Positions 58,145 through 64,000 of a stretch of 64,000 nucleotides of DNA are shown one piece after another. Position 1 is the stretch's first letter. Each line of letters begins with the position of its first letter. Position numbers and translations under genes: made by a program. The notes beneath the pieces were generated by a model. It made no database searches, was not told where the DNA came from, and was given only the letters and a program-made list of their open reading frames with translations. Source of the DNA: Acanthochromis polyacanthus (taxonomy: Eukaryota; Chordata; Actinopteri; Pomacentridae); assembly GCF_021347895.1 (NCBI RefSeq), contig NC_067124.1, forward strand, positions 20,946,521 to 21,010,520, in the 5' to 3' direction.

Positions 58145-61100
58145 AGTGCATGGTGATGTCTACGTGCACCAGTTCTCTGGCTCTCTGCAATCTATCTTGG
58201 CTACATTGATTGTTTTTTTGTTTTTCTTTTGGACCAGAACTATGCAAGTTTGAGTAACTAGGACCAGCTTCTTCTCCTCCATGCCAACCCCACTGCTTTT
58301 ATTGATGCCAACCATCAGTAACTCTTTCCTTGTATGGCAATATCAGCGTGCAGACAAAACCTTCCATGAAACTCTTTAAACCCAAGTAGTTTGAACCCAC
58401 TTGAAGTGATTATTTAAAATGCAGCCTGACACTACATCATGATGCGAAATATAGGCCAATGATGTGCAACAGGAGATGCAGACTTCTGTAGACTTTGGGT
58501 CAACTGCCATATTGCTGAACAAGCATCTCCAAAATGAGAATCTGAGAACACAGGGCAGAAGGTCAAACAGCTGACAGAGGCAGAGAGCAAACGGATGACC
58601 CCAGGTCAGAACCCCACTGAAGGGCTATTTGTGGTGTTTCTATGAAAATACTGACCTCTACTAAGTTAGTTTCAAATGCAAAGTGAGGGTAAAGGCAGTT
58701 ATTTTTTCCTTTAATGATGGCAGAAACTGATCTTGTGACCTTGTGGGTGTACTGCATCTGCTCTTCATTTTTAATTAGTGCTGTGTGCAAAGATGGAAGA
58801 GAAAAAACACCCCAGGTTTCACTGACAAGAATCTTTTTTTCTCTACTGAAGGGCTTCAACTTTTCTACGTGGCTATCTGTGACATTTTACACCTGTGAAC
58901 AGCTTTGCTCTAAGGCAGCTGTCAGTGAGTCAGCCCAGTGAATCAATTACCATGAAATACTAGACAGATACTACAGATATTAGTGGTTTCCAGGTGGTAA
59001 ATCATACTAATTTTAACATTTCCTCTAACACTACCATGGTCTTAGCAATTGTGTGTGTTTCAAATGAAATTCCTGGACAACAATTAGGTGGTTTGCCAGT
59101 ATTTAAGTATTCTAATCCCTTTGATCATCACTTCTGTTGAACCATCGGTAGAATTTTATTTCAGTTTTGCCAGTACTTTGGTTTATAAGGAACCAGTCTC
59201 TAACAATTCGTGGATGGGATTTCCCATTTTTGAGCTGGTGTGCTCGAGCAGTGAAGGGTTGGGCGGTGAGAAAGGCAGGGACTTCATAGGTCTGCACATT
59301 CTGAAGGAAGGAACAGTGTTAGGTGACATCGAAATGATTTTAAGATATGAAAGATAAACCTTAAATATATATTATATAGGCAATTTGTTACACAGACATG
59401 AATTTCTAGAGATATAATAAAACACCGGAAGGGGACTTTAATATTATTTCCCATCAACCTCAGCTATGCCTTTTTAATCAAAGGTTTTCATACTAACATG
59501 GTGATAATTATACCTGATAATCATGAGAATTTTGGCAGTATCATAATGAATATGCAGAGCCATGAGCATGACTGTAGAGTCTTTGTCTCAGTTGAAATTT
59601 ATTCTCAAAAAAAAAAAAAAATCATAATAGCATCTATGCTTCAGGCATCATTTTTGATCAACACCATGTAGTTGTAATAGCTTTATTAACAGTGTGTCCA
59701 TCTGTCCAGTATAATCACAATATATTTGGGGCAACAAGTGATGCGTTTTTAGATCAGAAGGGCTCTCGGTTCAGGCTTCAGGCAGCATATCTTCCTCCTT
59801 TTTCCATGTCTGTGCATGTGTTTTGAATTTAGTTTCTTCTGCAGTACTTTAAATTATTTAAAAAAAATTCATATCATAGATACAGAATCAAAATGCTCTT
59901 CAAAAAATATTTCCAATGTTGCTGCAGCTGAGAGAAACCCATCAAATTTAAAAGACAATGCAGGTCAGAAATTATTTGTCATTTTGAGTTATCAACACAG
60001 TCTGCAGTAAAAGGCCACGTGACACCCAGCAGCATCACACTAAAGCCCCAGACAGTGAACAGTACTGGTGAGCTGGCTTCCTCTCACATGTGAGAAGGAA
60101 AGAGCAAAAAAAACTGAAAACAGGGATGAGCACAAGATGCTCGATGAGGGACTTTCCACACTGCAGAGTGAGAACCAGCTGGGCCTGATGTCCCCACAGG
60201 GAAAACCGAGAACAAATGTTCAGCAAATGAGGACGCTGATAGAAAAGTGGATTTAAAAAAACTAAACTACTTTTTATGGTTTTCTATTATTACCAAATGT
60301 GACTCTACGTTAGCCTCAATAGTCTACAAGTACCATAATACATATGACTGGAGGATTATCCAGTGTTTGTTAGAAAATAACATCCAGTGAGTGCAGGTGA
60401 CACATACATACATGTACACACACTTTTTTCCTATTAGTTTTACAGCAACGCAGCAAAAAGCTCAGTTGGAAGGAAAAAATTAATACCATCCATTGGTTTC
60501 TGTTTGTGACATGTTCATATTTTCCTCACATTACCTGTGCCTTATGTGGAATTGTGAATATACTGTAAGTGTAATAATAACGATTTTTGATCAAACATAT
60601 TTACAGAGCACATACCGAGACAAATAACTGGTCAGTTTTGTAAAGAAACACCTGCAACTTTGCAACCTTTCAATGAAAAGCATTTTATTTGCATTAGTAA
60701 CTTTTACTGCTGTTTTTACTGAAAATCTGTCCAGCATATGAACGCTTTTTACTACATTCTTTGCTTCTGAAGAAGGCAATCAGTGTGTGTGTGTGTGAAC
60801 CAGTTGGTCAAAGCAGTGACACAAAGAATGTTACAAAGAAATAGAACTGCTCTATCTTGGTTAAATTAAGGCTTTTTCTCAGAATTCAAATACAGGCCCC
60901 CCTTTGCAATCAGGGGAGGCTCACCTGGTGTTTTAAGACAGTTTATGTAAATCTCTTTCGACTTTCATTCTCTTTTTCACTAACACTGCTTTGTCTAAGT
61001 GGGATTGATCTCTGGCCCAGTGTGGTGTGAAACAGAAATGTGCCACAGGTTTTTTTCAAACTTTCGTCCACTACCAAATGCTATCACTCTTACGGCGTTG

Positions 61101-63055
61101 ACAACTCAGGGCCACTGTCGCCAGGCGGACGGTAGTTTCATCTCACCCTCCCTTCTCTCTGCTCACTCTCTGTTCTCCAGGGTCCCAACAGCTGTTCTCA
61201 TGTATCATGCAAACACAATCATTTGCTGCATCTCTCTCTTCCCCACACACACGCACACACTCCCCTCCCACACTTTTCACACCTTCGGTATATGCACATA
61301 CACGCAAATCCACACAAACAGTATCGTGGGAACGCAAACAGAAATTGACACACATTCTCTCTCTGTGCCTCTTCCTCTCACACACACTCAGACATAAGGG
61401 CACACAAAAATCATTAACCCTCTCGCCAATAATAAATGCAATCTTAAAATGGCAAGCCACCGTGCACATTTTTTCTTAATGAGATAAATTAAGAACAAGA
61501 AGATTTAGTGTCTCTAAGCTAAATCTAAATTAAATTGAGTGAATCTTGCAAAGTGCTGTTCTTTTTTCAAACAGTGTTTTATGTCCATGTAATTGGGGCT
61601 CATAACTTTTGTGGAGTAGAAATTTGAGGAACTACAATTAGTTCAAATGCCAAATATAGTTTACGAAAGTGAGAAAATCTCCAAACAATAAAACACTTGG
61701 ACAGAAAGTCGCATTGGCAAAAAACAAGTCAGTGCGGCTTCCTCTGATTACTCCTGTGGTTGTGATGTTCCAGTGTCACAGCAACCGAGACACAACATGT
61801 GAGTGAGGACATACTTCACAGTGACATTAGACACTGCAGGTGGTCCAACAGCTAGAGAAGTCGTATGTAGGGATCTTACCTTACTGAGCCAATACTAACA
61901 CAGTTCGACATCAGGGGCGATCAACTTTCCCGTTTACACCTATTTGGCTTCTTATGTTGCTCCTCATGAGCCCTGTTTTAAAGTTTTCCTTTCAAATGAA
62001 ACAAAAAGAAAACCCAGTGATCCAAAGGCCCATAACGTAGCTGGCAGCGAGTGTGCTACAGGGATTAATTCTAAGTTATCCCCTTAACTGAAAATAACCA
62101 AGGCTGCAAGCTGGCAAAATTGAAGCTGGTCGTCCCCTGTGTGCTGACTGGCAGCGATGCTGCAAAACTGTCAGCTCCAAAACGAATAGACAACAAGGTC
62201 TTTGAAATTAGGCCTGTGTCAGTGTCTAAATGTGAAATCTCTGGAGTGTAATTTGTTATGCCGCTTTTTAGCTACCAGCCAGTGTAGCGGCTTTGCTCCA
62301 AGGAAGTCAGTGCTAGTTGGTCCACTACTGTGACTTAAGGATAGCCTGCTAAGAAGTTTTGGTCATTTGTGTTCTCTGTGGGATGAGGATTTACTTGTCA
62401 CCATGAGGTTGACATTGTTTGTATTTATTGGATGTCTAGAAGGATCTCATGTTTTTTTTTTGAGTGTGTAGAGAATGAATCGTATTGACTTTAGCATGGA
62501 TTGTAAATGAAGATGGAAAATCCCTCTGTGATGTCAACCATAGGTTTCCTAAAAAGGTGCTCATGGTGCCCGCCATCTGGGCAGTGCCTACCTCTGCCTA
62601 ACTTCTGACTAAACCAAAAATAATCAAAGAGGCGGTGCACTCGCAGAGTGAAGATGAACCTTGTGCCACTCTATGATGACACCCACCTGTTACTCAACTT
62701 TAAACCTGATTTGAAAAGTTGTGAAGTTGGACATTTCAACAAGAGAGTCTATGGAGATTTAATTGCTTTCAGTCAAGTGGCTACTCCAGCAAGCCAGTGT
62801 TCAGAAGGGTTCATTGCTGAGCCTGAGAGGTTGTGTATTGAACTTCACTTATACCCAGACTTTTCCTTTCATACCACCAGCAGACCCCTGCAGGTGAATA
62901 AAACATAAATTCATGTCTCTTCCACATGGTGAACTGCAGTCATTTTTCTGCTTATCAACTGTTAGTGTGCTGGCACATTAAACTCAGATAGTCAACATTG
63001 GGTACATTTTGCCTAACAAACATTTGCATTGTAGCATTGTCATTGTATTTTGTTG
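58145..63055. other. 4.9-kb stretch, no gene recognised
   Basis: No supported exon, RNA gene or transposon. Short CA-rich segments lie at 60405-60425 and 61240-61400, poly-A at 59608-59621 and (GT)n at 60784-60798. Confidence 0.4.
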
Positions 63056-63062
63056 CATATTG

Positions 63063-63101
63063 GTGTGTGTGTGTGTGTGTGGTGTGTGTGTGTGTGTGTG
63101 T

Positions 63102-63168
<67 letters not shown>
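63063..63168. repeat. (GT)n microsatellite
   Basis: About 105 bp of GT units broken twice by an extra G (GTGGTG at about 63080 and 63102), then uninterrupted to 63168. Confidence 0.97.
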
Positions 63169-63170
<2 letters not shown>

Positions 63171-64000
63171 CAAAACTCTAGCATTTTTGCACCTAATCTG
63201 CAAGCAAATCTATTTCATAATATACAAATTCTAAACATTTTCCTCTTCCCGAATTTTAGCACCAGCTTTCAAGGATGTAAAACTTGATTTTTCTGTTCAT
63301 TATGTTCATGTATTATTTTTTTTCAAGAATTGTATAAGAGTAAGTAACTAGTAAAGAGTAGTACTTTCATTTGTTATTGCTTAAAACTGATTATAAAAGC
63401 AATGTTCTGGTGCACATCAAAAGAAAAAGCAATGTTTATTGGCAAGATAGTTATTTAGACCTGCATTTTGTTATTAGCAGCTAACAAAAGTATGCCAGTA
63501 CCAGTGACTGACAAGCAGGTGCTCTCATAAAATGAATGCCTCCATAGCCAATAAATCTGTTACCACTTTATCTGTGCATGCTTTTGTTCGCATGTACTCA
63601 AATGAAACACTGCATGCCCTCAGCTCACAATAATGTGAATGCAGAGTGCACCATGGAGGTCAGACTCCTCGGATACTTGAGGTTTGACTGAAACATCATA
63701 CTCAGAGGAAAGACCTCATCAAAGAGCATCCATATCTGACAAGTTGTGACAATGATCTAGCAGCTGCCTATTTAGACTCAGCTGCTCACTGTCCCTGGAG
63801 ACAGCCCCGATACGACGCAAGGCCCCCGGTTCTCTCTGCAAACCCAGAGAGCAGTTCGAGGCCCCTGAGGAGGGTCTGGTGCCTTCTTAAACTTTGCCAT
63901 CTCTGGTCATAGTAGCTGAGAGGTTGCCCTGCTCTGACAGCTCTGTCAGCGATCGGGAAACAGCTTGTCGTGAGTGCCGGCCTTTAATTAATGTACTGCC
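63169..64000. other. Right edge, no gene recognised
   Basis: The last about 230 bases (63770-64000) become GC-richer with several CpGs, but no frame or splice pattern could be supported. Confidence 0.35.

Noticed and set aside
62648..62908. 86-codon frame near the right end
   Set aside because: No motif, no splice sites or promoter, and a length expected by chance in this composition.

Overview
This is vertebrate nuclear DNA, almost certainly from a ray-finned (teleost) fish. The one recognisable protein-coding gene is split by GT-AG introns. The rest is AT-rich DNA full of repeats typical of teleosts: several Tc1-like elements, an L2-type LINE tail, Rex3/RTE-like 3' ends with GATG tails, hAT-like elements and long CA/GT and TA microsatellites. 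There is no operon structure and nothing bacterial.

Region 1 (1-9.3 kb). A compact promoter-like sequence near 600-655 (ETS site, CRE, GC box, with splice donors facing left) suggests that a minus-strand gene starts here and runs off the left edge. It is followed by strong palindromes (1264-1347; 3489-3681), a head-to-head minisatellite (3757-4065), an L2 LINE fragment (about 6.1-6.75 kb) and the 3' flank of the next gene.

Region 2 (9.3-24.9 kb). A complete minus-strand thrap3 gene (thyroid hormone receptor-associated protein 3, TRAP150). I could rebuild ten coding exons with matching phases, giving about 936 aa, plus an upstream 5' UTR exon at 24633. It has an N-terminal RS/RG region, a 12-residue glutamine tract, the THRAP3/BCLAF1 core block and the conserved C-terminal RGG/acidic tail. 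A dead Tc1-like transposon fills most of intron 5. A 79-nt candidate poison exon lies in intron 2.

Region 3 (24.9-64 kb). No host gene recognised. The structure here comes from mobile DNA: (a) a 574-bp terminal-inverted-repeat element at 26284-26857 with a perfect 9-bp target duplication, carrying the start of a RecQ-like helicase; (b) a 344-bp Tc1 MITE next to a 100-bp CA array and a GTGGGGAC-hairpin repeat (29.8-30.6 kb); (c) an 886-bp non-autonomous hAT (39455-40340); (d) a 7.45-kb hAT-like element (43495-50945) inserted into an older Tc1/mariner relic and filled with foldbacks, tRNA-like modules and minisatellites; (e) a 600-bp long-TIR element with TA flanks (53309-53908); (f) a full-length but dead Tc1 element (56676-58142); (g) a GT array at 63.06 kb. 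The long stretches in between (30.6-39.4 and 58.1-63.0 kb in particular) show no gene or repeat that I can support.
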